Part shown: positions 55,985 to 64,000 of the stretch, in pieces | Layout: the number at the start of each line of letters is the position of its first letter | Position numbering within the stretch: position 1 is the first letter of the stretch | Translations under genes and position numbers: made by a program | Notes under the pieces: generated by a model | The model's input: the letters and a program-made list of their open reading frames with translations, nothing else | The model's database searches: none | What the model was told of the DNA's origin: nothing | Assembly (NCBI RefSeq): GCF_000092645.1 | Contig: NC_014165.1 | Location: forward strand, 310,001 to 374,000 | DNA from: Thermobispora bispora DSM 43833 | Lineage (GTDB): Bacteria; Actinomycetota; Actinomycetes; Streptosporangiales; Streptosporangiaceae | Direction: 5' to 3' | DNA length: 64,000 bases

Positions 55985-56677
55985 GTGGCGCACATTCCCG
56001 GAGAAGGGCTGGCCAAGGGCCTCGGCGTGACCCTGCGGCACATGCTGCGCAAGTCGGACACGCAGCAGTACCCCGAGGTGAAGCCCGATCTCCCGCCTCG
56101 CAGCCGGGGCGTGATCGCCCTGGTCGAGGAGAACTGCACCGTGTGCATGCTGTGCGCCCGGGAGTGCCCCGACTGGTGCATCTACATCGACTCGCACAAG
56201 GAGACGCTCCCGGCTCCCGAGGGCGGCCGGCCGCGGGTCCGCAACGTGCTCGACCGGTTCGCGATCGACTTCTCGCTCTGCATGTACTGCGGCATCTGCG
56301 TCGAGGTCTGCCCGTTCGACGCGCTCTTCTGGTCGCCCGAGTTCGAGTACGCCGAGTACGACATCCGGGACCTGCTGCACGAGAAGGACCGGCTCCGGGA
56401 GTGGGCGGCCACCGTGCCCCCGCCGCCGCCCCTCGAGGCGGGCGCCGAGCCGCCGAAGGAGCTCGCCGCCTCCCGCGCTCCGCGTCCCGCCGCACGCCCC
56501 GCGCCCGCGGCGCGCCCGGAGCGGCGGGGTGAGCCGGGCGCCGCACCCGGCGGGGCCCGCGCGGCCGAGGCCGGCACGCCGCCGCGCCGCAAACCGCCGA
56601 TGACCATGCGGGACATCCGGGCCATCCGGCCCCCTGGGTCGCTGCCGAAACGGGAAGGTCCGAAGGAGGAGCCGTGA
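55985..56677 (+). CDS. nuoI: NADH-quinone oxidoreductase subunit I, second set
   Basis: A 230-residue ferredoxin-like subunit. Both [4Fe-4S] motifs are intact: [13 protein letters not shown] and [13 protein letters not shown]. The N-terminus [18 protein letters not shown] matches the membrane-contact helix of NuoI. The last 80 or so residues are a Pro/Ala/Arg-rich tail absent from the first NuoI. GTG 55985 is favoured by comparison with the family and a CATGAT hexamer ending 8 nt upstream; ATG 55973 or 55976 are alternatives. It may have its own promoter, since the inverted gene separates it from nuoH. Confidence 0.9.
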   Translation: MAHIPGEGLAKGLGVTLRHMLRKSDTQQYPEVKPDLPPRSRGVIALVEENCTVCMLCARECPDWCIYIDSHKETLPAPEGGRPRVRNVLDRFAIDFSLCMYCGICVEVCPFDALFWSPEFEYAEYDIRDLLHEKDRLREWAATVPPPPPLEAGAEPPKELAASRAPRPAARPAPAARPERRGEPGAAPGGARAAEAGTPPRRKPPMTMRDIRAIRPPGSLPKREGPKEEP

Positions 56678-57204
56678 CCCCGGGACTGTGGCCACCGTCC
56701 GGGCCGGAGATCGTCTTCCTGCTGCTCGGCCTCGTGGCCCTCGGTTCGGGGGTGCTCGTCGTCACCACCAAGCGGCTCGTCCACGCCGCGCTCTGGCTCG
56801 TCGTCTGCTTCGGCGCGCTCGCCGGCTGCTACCTCGTGCTCACCGCCGAGTTCGTCGCCTGGGTCCAGGTGCTCATCTACGTCGGCGCCGTGGTGGTGCT
56901 GCTGCTCTTCGGCATCATGCTGACCCGCGCGCCGACCGGCCGGTCCGAGGAGCTCGACTCCGGCAACCGGTGGGCGGCCGCGCTCGTCGCCCTCGCCACG
57001 GCCGGCGTGCTCGTCACCGTGGTGATCTCCGGGTTCCGCGACGCGTACGCCCCGCTGGAGCCCGGCCGGGGGTCCGCGGGCGAGATCGGGGCCGGGATCT
57101 TCCGCACCTGGGTGCTGCCGTTCGAGGTCCTCTCCCTGCTCCTGCTCGCGGCCCTGATCGGCGCGATCGTGATCTCCCGTACCGACATCACGGGGCGGAG
57201 GTGA
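56674..57204 (+). CDS. nuoJ: NADH-quinone oxidoreductase subunit J, second set
   Basis: A 176-residue five-helix subunit. [20 protein letters not shown] corresponds to the conserved third helix. It lacks the long hydrophilic tail of the first-set NuoJ. The GTG start overlaps the nuoI stop. An 86-bp gap separates it from nuoK, the only gap in the I-N run. Confidence 0.93.
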   Translation: MTPGLWPPSGPEIVFLLLGLVALGSGVLVVTTKRLVHAALWLVVCFGALAGCYLVLTAEFVAWVQVLIYVGAVVVLLLFGIMLTRAPTGRSEELDSGNRWAAALVALATAGVLVTVVISGFRDAYAPLEPGRGSAGEIGAGIFRTWVLPFEVLSLLLLAALIGAIVISRTDITGRR

Positions 57205-57290
57205 CGGTGCGGGCGAGGATCGGCGCGGCGTGTCCCTTACCGCCCCGACCGGGCGGGTGGCCACCCCCACGGGAGGCGGAGGGCTGAGCG

Positions 57291-57632
57291 ATGCACGTCG
57301 TCTACCCCGTCGTCCTCTCCGCACTGCTGTTCTCGATCGGGGTGTACGGCGTGCTCGCCCGGCGCAACGCGATCCTCGTCATGTTGTCGATCGAGCTCAT
57401 GCTCAACGCGGTCAACCTCAACCTGGTCGCGTTCGACATCTGGGCGGGGGACCGGCTGCACTCCGGGCAGGCCCTCGCGCTCTTCGTCATCGTGATCGCC
57501 GCGGCCGAGGTCGGCCTGGGGCTGGCGATCGTGCTCGCGGTCTTCCGCACCCGGAAGACGATCGACGTGGACCGGCTGCGCGCGCTCTCCGAGCGGGAGC
57601 GGGCCGACGATGACGCGGAGGCCCGGACGTGA
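57291..57632 (+). CDS. nuoK: NADH-quinone oxidoreductase subunit K, second set
   Basis: A 113-residue three-helix subunit with the conserved glutamates in [16 protein letters not shown] and [19 protein letters not shown] is present upstream of ATG 57291. A short charged tail ([14 protein letters not shown]) extends beyond the first-set version. nuoL overlaps by GTGA. Confidence 0.95.
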   Translation: MHVVYPVVLSALLFSIGVYGVLARRNAILVMLSIELMLNAVNLNLVAFDIWAGDRLHSGQALALFVIVIAAAEVGLGLAIVLAVFRTRKTIDVDRLRALSERERADDDAEART

Positions 57633-59509
57633 CCGCCGTGCTCGCCCTCATCCCGGGCCTGCCGTTCGCCGCCGCCGTCGCCGGCCTGCTCGGCTCGCGG
57701 TGGCCGCGGGGCCGTGCCGGGCGCCCCGACCCGGCCGCCCGGCGGCGGGCGGCGTGGTTCGCGATCGCGCCCCTCACCGGCTCGGCCGTGCTCACCCTCT
57801 GGCTCGCCGGGGCGCTCTCCCGCGGCACCCGTACGTCCGAGGGCTTCTGGGCGGCGCTCCTCCCCGGCCGGGTCGCGGGCGCGTACCCGGTGATCGACAC
57901 GGGATCGCTCCCGATCACGCTGTCGCTCCAGGCCGACGGGCTCTCCGTGCTCACCGGCGGGCTCGTGGTGGTGATCGCGCTCGCCGTGCAGGTCTACTCG
58001 GTGGGGTACATGCGGGACGATCCCCGCTACCCGTCGTACACCGCGTTCATCAGCCTGTTCACCAGCGCGATGCTGCTGGTGGTCTACGCGGGCGACCTCA
58101 TCCTGCTCTACGTGGGCTGGGAGGTCATGGGGCTCTGCTCCTACCTGCTGATCGGCCACTGGTGGGAGGACCGCGCCAACTCCCGCGCCGCGATCAAGGC
58201 GTTCCTGGTCACCCGGCTCGGCGACGTCGGCTTCCTCTTCGGGATCTTCACGCTCGGCACGGCGGCCGGGAGCTTCCGGATCGACGACGTGCTCCGCGCC
58301 GGCATCCCGGAGGGCACGCTGATCCTCGGGACGCTGCTCCTGCTCGCCGGGGTCGCCGGCAAGAGCGCCCAGGTGCCGCTGCAGACCTGGCTGCCCGACG
58401 CCATGGCCGGCCCGACCCCGATCAGCGCGCTCATCCACGCCGCCACCATGGTCGCGGCCGGCATCTTCGTCATCGCCCGGCTGTACCCGCTCTTCCTCGG
58501 CGCCGGGCCCACCCTCGACGCGCTCGCGGTGATCGCCGCGCTCGGCATGCTCGGCGCCGCGCTCGCCGCCCTCGCCCAGGACGACCTGAAGCGGGTGCTC
58601 GCCTACTCCACGATCAGCCAGCTCGCCGTGATGGCCGCCGCGCTCGCCGCCGGGTCGGACCAGGCGGCGATCTTCCACCTGCTCACCCACGGCGGGTTCA
58701 AGGCGCTGCTCTTCCTCTGCGCCGGGGTGGTGATCCACCACGCCGGGTCGAACCTGCTCGGCCGGATGGGCGGGCTGCGCACCGCGCTGCCCATCACCTT
58801 CGTGACCATGACGATCGGGTTCGCCGCGCTCGCCGGGCTCCCCCCGGCGAGCGGGTTCTTCAGCAAGGACGCGGTGCTCACCGCGATCGCGGACGGACGG
58901 GGCGCGCTCCGGCCGGTGCTCTTCGCGTCGGCCCTGCTCACCGCCGGGGTGACGGGCGCCTACGCCACCCGCGCCTGGCTGCGCGCGTTCTTCGGGCCCG
59001 CCCGCGCCGAACCGGGCGCGGGCCATCCGCCGGAGAGCGGCGGGGAGGCGCCCGGGTCCATGCTCTGGCCGCTCGTCGCGCTCGCCGTGCCGTCCCTGCT
59101 GTTCGGGTTCGCCCTGCCGGCGTTCGGCGGCGCGGTCCACGGGGAGACGGCGGCCCTCGGCCAGGCGGCCGCCCTGCTCGGCATCGGGGCCGTCTGGTGG
59201 GCGTGGCGGCGCGACCCGGAACAGGACCCGGCGCGGCTGCTCGGCCCGCTCCGGGGGGTGTGTGAGCGCGGGTTCCACGTGGACGCGGTATACGCCGCGC
59301 TGGTCACCCGGCCGGTCCTCCGGCTCGCCGGCGGGGTCGGGCGGGCCGACGTGCGGGTGATCGACCGGGCGGTGCGCGGCGCCGGCGGGACGGTCACCGC
59401 CGTCTCCCGGCTGGTACGGCTCGCCCAGACCGGCAACGCCCAGCTCTACCTCACCGGGCTGCTCGCCGGAGCGCTCCTGATCGCCGTGGCGGCGGTGATG
59501 TCCGGGTGA
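57629..59509 (+). CDS. nuoL: NADH-quinone oxidoreductase subunit L, second set
   Basis: A 626-residue antiporter-like pump subunit. Landmarks [40 protein letters not shown] and [14 protein letters not shown] are intact, and the C-terminal lateral-helix region is present. The N-terminal 30 residues contain an Arg/Pro-rich loop ([17 protein letters not shown]) not found in the first set. It is coupled to nuoK and nuoM by 4-nt overlaps. Confidence 0.95.
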   Translation: MTAVLALIPGLPFAAAVAGLLGSRWPRGRAGRPDPAARRRAAWFAIAPLTGSAVLTLWLAGALSRGTRTSEGFWAALLPGRVAGAYPVIDTGSLPITLSLQADGLSVLTGGLVVVIALAVQVYSVGYMRDDPRYPSYTAFISLFTSAMLLVVYAGDLILLYVGWEVMGLCSYLLIGHWWEDRANSRAAIKAFLVTRLGDVGFLFGIFTLGTAAGSFRIDDVLRAGIPEGTLILGTLLLLAGVAGKSAQVPLQTWLPDAMAGPTPISALIHAATMVAAGIFVIARLYPLFLGAGPTLDALAVIAALGMLGAALAALAQDDLKRVLAYSTISQLAVMAAALAAGSDQAAIFHLLTHGGFKALLFLCAGVVIHHAGSNLLGRMGGLRTALPITFVTMTIGFAALAGLPPASGFFSKDAVLTAIADGRGALRPVLFASALLTAGVTGAYATRAWLRAFFGPARAEPGAGHPPESGGEAPGSMLWPLVALAVPSLLFGFALPAFGGAVHGETAALGQAAALLGIGAVWWAWRRDPEQDPARLLGPLRGVCERGFHVDAVYAALVTRPVLRLAGGVGRADVRVIDRAVRGAGGTVTAVSRLVRLAQTGNAQLYLTGLLAGALLIAVAAVMSG

Positions 59510-61113
59510 ACTGGCTGCTCATCCTCCTGCCCGCCCTGCCGCTCGCCGGAGCGGCCGCGCTCGCCACCCCGGCGTTCCGCGGGCGGACCGGCATCGGCTG
59601 GGGCACCGGGGTCTCCGGGCTGGTGCTCGCCGGCGCGGTGGCCGTGGCCGCGGCCTTCGACCACCGGGACGCCGGCCGGGTGCAGTTCGAGGTCGACCTG
59701 CCGTGGGTCCCCGCCCTGGGCGTGCGGTTCCACCTCGGGGTGGACGGGATCTCGCTCCCGCTGGTCGTGCTCACCGCCCTGCTGACCTTCCTGTGCTTCG
59801 TCCATCTGGCGCGGCACCGGCCGGAGGCCGGGCGGCCGCGGGCGCTGGCGTTCGCGCTGCTCGTCCTCGAGGTCGGGATGATGGGCACCTTCCTCGCCCT
59901 CGACCTGCTGCTCTTCTTCGTGTTCTTCGAGGTCGTGCTGGTGCCGATGTACTTCGTGATCGCCATCTGGGGCGGTGACGGCCGCCGGGCGGCCGCGGTC
60001 AAGTTCATCCTCTACACGCTGCTCGGCTCGGCGCTGCTGCTCATCGGCCTGCTCGTCGTCGCGCTCCAGGCCGGCACCCTCGACATGACCGCCCTCGCCG
60101 AGCGCCGCGGGGCGGGGATCCCGCGCGCGGCGCAGGTCGTCGCGTTCCTCGCGATCGGCCTCGGCCTCGCGGTGAAGACGCCGATGTGGCCGCTGCACAC
60201 CTGGCTGCCCGACGCCCACACCGAGGCGCCGACCGTCGGCTCGGTGCTGCTCGCCGGTGTGCTGCTCAAGATGGGCTCGTACGGCTTCGCGCGGATCGCC
60301 ATCCCCGCCCTGCCCGAGGGCGCGGCCGCGTGGGCACCGTGGCTCGGCGCGTTCGCGGCGATCGGCATCGTCTACGGCGCGCTCGCCTGCCTCGCCCAGC
60401 GCGACCTCAAGCGCCTGATCGCCTTCTCCTCGGTGGGGCACATGGGCTTCGTGCTGCTCGGGCTGGCCACGCTCACCCCGGTCGGGATGAACGCCGCGCT
60501 CTTCGGCAACATCGCGCACGGCCTCATCACCGGGCTGCTGTTCTTCCTCGCCGGCGCGGTGAAGGAGCGGTACGGGACCTCGGACATCGCCCGGATCGGC
60601 GGCGGCCTGCTCGGCCGCCTGCCGTACCTGGGGTCGCTGCTCACGTTCGCCGGCATCGCGTCGCTCGGCCTGCCCGGGCTCGCCGGGTTCTGGGGGGAGA
60701 TGCTCGCGCTGCTCGGGGCGTTCCGGCCGGCCGACGCGCTCCCCCGGCCGCTGTTCCTGGTGTTCATGGTGGCCGGTGGGGTGGGCGCGGTGCTCACCGC
60801 CGCCTACTTCCTCCGCATGCTCTCGTTCGTCACCCACGGCCGGGCGATCGAGACCGTCCCGGTCGGCCCGCAGCTCGCCGCGGTCGAGGAGCGGGCCGGC
60901 GCCGCGCCGCCGGGTGAGCCGCCCGGCGCGGCGGCCGGGCCAGCCGGCGGCCGGGCTTTCCGGCGGGGCCGGCCGGCCGACGTCACCGGGCACGAGCTCG
61001 CCGCCTGGACCCCGCTCGTGGTGCTCATCGTGCTCCTCGGGCTGGTGCCCGCGATCCTGCTCTCCGTCACCACGCCGGCGGTGCTGGCGGCCCTCACGGG
61101 GGTGGTGCCGTGA
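59506..61113 (+). CDS. nuoM: NADH-quinone oxidoreductase subunit M, second set
   Basis: A 535-residue antiporter-like pump subunit. FFVFFEVVLVPMYFVIAIWG, TPMWPLHTWLPDAHTEAPT and QRDLKRLIAFSSVGHMGF are conserved. A hydrophilic Ala/Pro/Gly-rich insertion (about residues 460-495) precedes the last helix. GTG start and 4-nt overlaps on both sides. Confidence 0.95.
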   Translation: MNWLLILLPALPLAGAAALATPAFRGRTGIGWGTGVSGLVLAGAVAVAAAFDHRDAGRVQFEVDLPWVPALGVRFHLGVDGISLPLVVLTALLTFLCFVHLARHRPEAGRPRALAFALLVLEVGMMGTFLALDLLLFFVFFEVVLVPMYFVIAIWGGDGRRAAAVKFILYTLLGSALLLIGLLVVALQAGTLDMTALAERRGAGIPRAAQVVAFLAIGLGLAVKTPMWPLHTWLPDAHTEAPTVGSVLLAGVLLKMGSYGFARIAIPALPEGAAAWAPWLGAFAAIGIVYGALACLAQRDLKRLIAFSSVGHMGFVLLGLATLTPVGMNAALFGNIAHGLITGLLFFLAGAVKERYGTSDIARIGGGLLGRLPYLGSLLTFAGIASLGLPGLAGFWGEMLALLGAFRPADALPRPLFLVFMVAGGVGAVLTAAYFLRMLSFVTHGRAIETVPVGPQLAAVEERAGAAPPGEPPGAAAGPAGGRAFRRGRPADVTGHELAAWTPLVVLIVLLGLVPAILLSVTTPAVLAALTGVVP

Positions 61114-62675
61114 TCCTCACGCTCGCGGTGCCGCCTTTCGCCTCCGGGCCCGGCGGGGTGATCCAGTCCATCGACTTCGCGGCGATCGCGGTCCCGCTCA
61201 TCCTCGCCTGCGCCGCCGGCCTGGTGCTGCTGCTCGACGCCTTCCTCCCCGACCGCCCGGGGAGCGGGCGGGCCGTCGGGCTCGTCGCCCTCGGCGGGGT
61301 GCTCGCCGCGCTCGCCGCCACCGCGGTGCAGGGCGCCCAAGGGGTGGAGCGGCGGACGTTCTGCGTGCCCGCCTCGCTCGCCGCGGACGGCGCGCCGCCG
61401 CCGTGCTCGTTCGTGGCCGACCGGTTCACGCTGGTCTTCGCCGCCGTGGTGCTCGCCGCCGGCGTCGTGGTGGTGCTGCTCTCCATGGCGGAGCTCGCCA
61501 CCGGGCGCGTCCCCGTGGGCGAGTGGTACTTCCTGCTGCTCGCCACGCTCACCGGCGCGGTGCTGCTCCCCGCCTCCCGTGACCTGATCACGCTGGTGGT
61601 CGCCCTCGAGGTGGTCTCGCTCCCGGTCTTCGCCCTCACCGCCCTGCGCCGGTACGACGGCCGGGCGACCGAGGCGGCGCTCAAGCTGTTCCTCTTCTCC
61701 GTGGTCGCCACCGCGGTCACCCTGTTCGGCGCCTCCCTGTTGTACGGCGTGACCGGGTCGGTCTTCCTCGACCGGATCGCCCTCGCCCAGGCCGGGCCGG
61801 GCTCCCCGGTCACCACGGTCGCGATCATGCTGATGCTGGCCGGTTTCGCGTTCAAGGCCGCGGCCGTGCCGTTCCACTCGTGGGCCGGGGACGTCTACCG
61901 GGGTGCGCCGATCCCGGTGGCCGCGCTGCTGTCGGTCGTCTCCAAGGCGGCGGGCTTCGCCGGGCTCATCCTCCTCCTCACCACCGCGCTGGGCGGCCGG
62001 GCGGCGACCTGGGCGCCGGTGATCGCGGTCGTCGCCGCCCTCACCATGACCGTGGGGAACGTGCTCGCGCTTCGGCAGCGCGACGCGATCCGGCTGCTCG
62101 CCTGGTCCTCGGTCGCCCAGTCGGGGTACATCCTCGCCCCGCTCGCCGCCGTCCCCGGGCCGGGCGGCGCCACCGCGCCGGGCGAGCCCGCCTCCGCCGG
62201 ATCGCCGGTGATCGGCCCGGCCGCCGGCGCGTCCATCGCGTACCTGATCTTCTACGCGGCGATGAACCTCATCGCGTTCGCCGTGGTCATGACCGTCGCC
62301 CGGCGGGAGGACGGGGCGGAGCTCGACGGCTACCGCGGCCTGGTCCGCCGGAGCCCCGTGCTCGGGCTCGGCCTCGCGTTCTCGCTGATCAGCCTCGCCG
62401 GCCTCCCGCCCGGGCTCGCCGGGCTCTTCGCCAAGATCGTGGTCTTCCGCGCGGTGCTCGACGGCGGGCTCGGCTGGCTCGCCGTGGTGGTGGCGGTCAA
62501 CACCGTCATCGGGCTCGCCTACTACCTCGCCTGGACCGCGCGGCTCTTCGCCCCGGCCGCTCCCGAGCCGGGCCGTACCGGGCCGGTCCCCGCGCTGGTG
62601 GCGGTGGGCCTCACGGTCGCGGTCACGCTCGCGTTCTCCGTGGTCCCGCAGGCGGTGCTCGCCCTGGCCGGGTGA
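61110..62675 (+). CDS. nuoN: NADH-quinone oxidoreductase subunit N, second set
   Basis: A 521-residue antiporter-like pump subunit, last of the partial set. Landmarks are VALEVVSLPVFALTAL, GFAFKAAAVPFHSWAGDVYR and RQRDAIRLLAWSSVAQSGYI. A Gly/Ala/Pro loop (about residues 350-370) is a local expansion. The stop is followed after about 70 bp by htpX, which appears to have its own promoter. Confidence 0.94.
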   Translation: MILTLAVPPFASGPGGVIQSIDFAAIAVPLILACAAGLVLLLDAFLPDRPGSGRAVGLVALGGVLAALAATAVQGAQGVERRTFCVPASLAADGAPPPCSFVADRFTLVFAAVVLAAGVVVVLLSMAELATGRVPVGEWYFLLLATLTGAVLLPASRDLITLVVALEVVSLPVFALTALRRYDGRATEAALKLFLFSVVATAVTLFGASLLYGVTGSVFLDRIALAQAGPGSPVTTVAIMLMLAGFAFKAAAVPFHSWAGDVYRGAPIPVAALLSVVSKAAGFAGLILLLTTALGGRAATWAPVIAVVAALTMTVGNVLALRQRDAIRLLAWSSVAQSGYILAPLAAVPGPGGATAPGEPASAGSPVIGPAAGASIAYLIFYAAMNLIAFAVVMTVARREDGAELDGYRGLVRRSPVLGLGLAFSLISLAGLPPGLAGLFAKIVVFRAVLDGGLGWLAVVVAVNTVIGLAYYLAWTARLFAPAAPEPGRTGPVPALVAVGLTVAVTLAFSVVPQAVLALAG

Positions 62676-62680
62676 TCTAG

Positions 62681-62707
62681 GGAACGTTTTCGCAGGCCAT
62701 TCACGTT
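62681..62707 (+). promoter_or_regulatory. Candidate ECF-sigma promoter of htpX
   Basis: GGGAAC (first G at 62680) and GTT at 62705-62707 are separated by 19 bases, resembling the GGAAY-N17-19-GTT pattern of SigR/SigH-type stress sigma factors. The match is short, and spacing is at the upper limit. Confidence 0.35.
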
Positions 62708-62744
62708 ACCCGAGTGGAAACTCTCCTACCGTCGAGGAGAAGGT

Positions 62745-63593
62745 GTGCACCACAACGGTCTGCGCACAGCGGTTCTGCTCGGCGCTCTGTCCGCCCTGCT
62801 CCTCGCAGTGGGTGGCTGGATCGGGGGCGGCGCCGGTGTGCGGATCGCTTTCGTCGCCGCGCTCGCGGTGAACGGCTTCGCGTACTTCTTCTCCGACCGC
62901 ATCGCGCTCTCCGCGATGCGCGCCCGCCCGGTGTCCGAGGTGGAGCAGCCCGTCCTTTACCGGATCGTCCGGTCGCTCTCGACCGAGGCCCGGCGGCCCA
63001 TGCCGCGGCTGTACCTCTCGCCCACCATGCAGCCGAACGCGTTCGCGACCGGGCGGAACCCGCGGAACGCCGCGGTCTGCGTCACCTACGGGCTGCTCGC
63101 GCTGCTCGACGAGCGCGAGCTACGGGCGGTGATCGGGCACGAGCTCGCCCACGTCTACAACCGGGACATCCTGCTCTCGTCGGTCGCCGGCGCCCTCGCC
63201 ACCATGATCACGTACGTGGCGCAGCTTGGCGTGTTCTTCGGCTCGGACGACGACGAGACCCCCGGGTTCTTCGGCACGCTCCTGGTGATGATCCTGGGCC
63301 CGGTGGCCGCGACCATGATCCAGCTCGCGATCTCCCGCTCCCGGGAGTTCGCCGCCGACGACCTGGGCGCCAGGCTCACCGGCGACCCGCTCGCCCTCGC
63401 CTCCGCGCTGCGGAAGATCGAGCTGGGGGTGCGGCGGATCCCGCTCCCCGAGAACGGCAGGCTCGCGTCGGCCAGCCACATGATGATCGCCAACCCGTTC
63501 CGCGGGGACGGTCTGGGCCGGCTGTTCTCCACCCACCCCCCAACCGCGGAGCGGATCGCCCGCCTGGAGCGGATGGCGGGCTACCGGCGCTGA
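62745..63593 (+). CDS. htpX: M48-family membrane zinc metalloprotease HtpX
   Basis: A quality-control protease of the cytoplasmic membrane. The 282-residue product has two N-terminal helices. The zinc motif is VIGHELAHVYNRD (His132, Glu133, His136), and two further hydrophobic segments follow. The third ligand lies in SREFAADDLGARLTG, and STHPPTAERIARLERM closes the protein, as is usual for the family. GTG 62745 has GGAG 5 nt upstream. In mycobacteria htpX lies near menaquinone genes, and a similar association is seen here. Confidence 0.94.
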   Translation: MHHNGLRTAVLLGALSALLLAVGGWIGGGAGVRIAFVAALAVNGFAYFFSDRIALSAMRARPVSEVEQPVLYRIVRSLSTEARRPMPRLYLSPTMQPNAFATGRNPRNAAVCVTYGLLALLDERELRAVIGHELAHVYNRDILLSSVAGALATMITYVAQLGVFFGSDDDETPGFFGTLLVMILGPVAATMIQLAISRSREFAADDLGARLTGDPLALASALRKIELGVRRIPLPENGRLASASHMMIANPFRGDGLGRLFSTHPPTAERIARLERMAGYRR

Positions 63594-63887
63594 CCGCCGC
63601 CGGTTCGGGTGGCCTCGCGTGACCGCCCCGGCTCGGGTCACCGCGCGTGATCGCCGCCGGCCCGTGCGCCGTGACCGGGCGGGTGACGCTCCCGGAGTCC
63701 CACCCGGTGCGCCCGGCCGGCGGGCCGCGACGCCCGCCGTACCGCGCCCGGGTCATCGCGTGGCCTCCGGCGGGCGTATCGGGCTCCGGCCAGGCCGGTC
63801 GGCCGCTCGCGGTGGGCGTGACGGCCATCCCGCACCCGAGCCCGGCGGCCCGCACTCGAGCCTTGCGGCCCCGCGCACAGGCCGCGG
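63594..63887. other. Convergent spacer after htpX
   Basis: GC-rich sequence with no credible gene on either strand. Short fragments such as CGCGTGA(C/T)CGCC recur near 63610-63655. Confidence 0.45.
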
Positions 63888-63914
63888 CCCGGGCGGCCGT
63901 GCCGGCCGCCCGGG
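63888..63914 (-). terminator. Perfect 12-bp hairpin after the amino-acid ABC ATPase gene
   Basis: CCCGGGCGGCCG (63888-63899) and CGGCCGCCCGGG (63903-63914) pair fully around a 3-nt loop, 22 nt beyond the stop of the minus-strand gene at the window edge. Confidence 0.7.
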
Positions 63915-63936
63915 GCAGGCCGTCGCACCCGGCGGC

Positions 63937-64000
63937 TCAGCCGACCGGGTTCAGGACCCGGCGGAGGAACTCGCGGGTCCGCTCGTGCTTGGGATTGCCG
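63937..64000 (-). CDS. Amino-acid ABC transporter ATP-binding protein (GlnQ type), C-terminal fragment
   Basis: Only the last 20 codons are in the window, reading GNPKHERTREFLRRVLNPVG followed by TGA. The pattern PxHERTxxFLxxVL is the usual C-terminus of GlnQ-type ATPases of polar amino-acid importers. The rest lies beyond base 64000. Confidence 0.7.
   Translation of the reverse strand, partial: GNPKHERTREFLRRVLNPVG

Overview
The window is very GC-rich DNA (roughly 70-75% by eye, with nearly all third codon positions G or C) from a filamentous-type actinobacterium. A BldC regulator, a partial conservon, menaquinone genes, system II cytochrome c maturation genes and TANNNT-driven leaderless genes all fit the order Streptosporangiales or a close relative. 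That placement is inference; no rRNA is present to settle it. No tRNA, rRNA, CRISPR array, insertion sequence or prophage was seen. The dominant theme is respiration.

Layout. 1-4311: heme synthesis (3' part of hemB, a primase-polymerase-like gene, hemL) and a LysR regulator. 4325-9150: histidine phosphatase, then the cytochrome c maturation operon resA/tlpA-ccdA-resB-ccsB. 9737-12285: small genes, including a PLDc_N membrane protein, a lethal-factor-like metalloprotease with a small partner, BldC and a DUF4229 protein. 12684-31257: menG, a menaquinone/geranylgeranyl reductase behind a perfect Rex operator, the complete complex I operon nuoA-N, and a polyprenyl diphosphate synthase. 31367-42014: accessory genes, namely a tachylectin-repeat NlpC/P60 enzyme, rarD, msrA, a PIN/XRE-ImmA toxin-antitoxin-like pair, two small unknown genes, a cvnA-cvnC pair and an EamA transporter. 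42182-48517: a dipeptide-type ABC transporter, a divergent GntR regulator and an unknown gene. 48869-62675: korAB (2-oxoacid:ferredoxin oxidoreductase) divergent from a second, partial complex I set (nuoA,B,C,H,I,J,K,L,M,N without D,E,F,G). 62745-64000: htpX and the 3' end of an amino-acid ABC ATPase.

How it works together. Heme and cytochrome c maturation supply cytochromes. The polyprenyl synthase, MenG and the reductase build the menaquinone that complex I reduces. The Rex operator ties this block to the NADH/NAD ratio. The second complex I set has no NADH module and sits back to back with korAB. This suggests, as inference, a ferredoxin-fed proton-pumping menaquinone reductase that would need NuoD from the first operon or from elsewhere.

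Regulation visible in the sequence. Many genes have a TANNNT hexamer ending 7-8 nt before the start codon, which indicates leaderless mRNAs. Several promoters carry palindromes that overlap these elements. Operons are tightly packed with ATGA or GTGA overlaps. Several gene ends carry long perfect GC hairpins without U-tracts. Some intergenic spaces hold degenerate tandem repeats of 30-100 bp.
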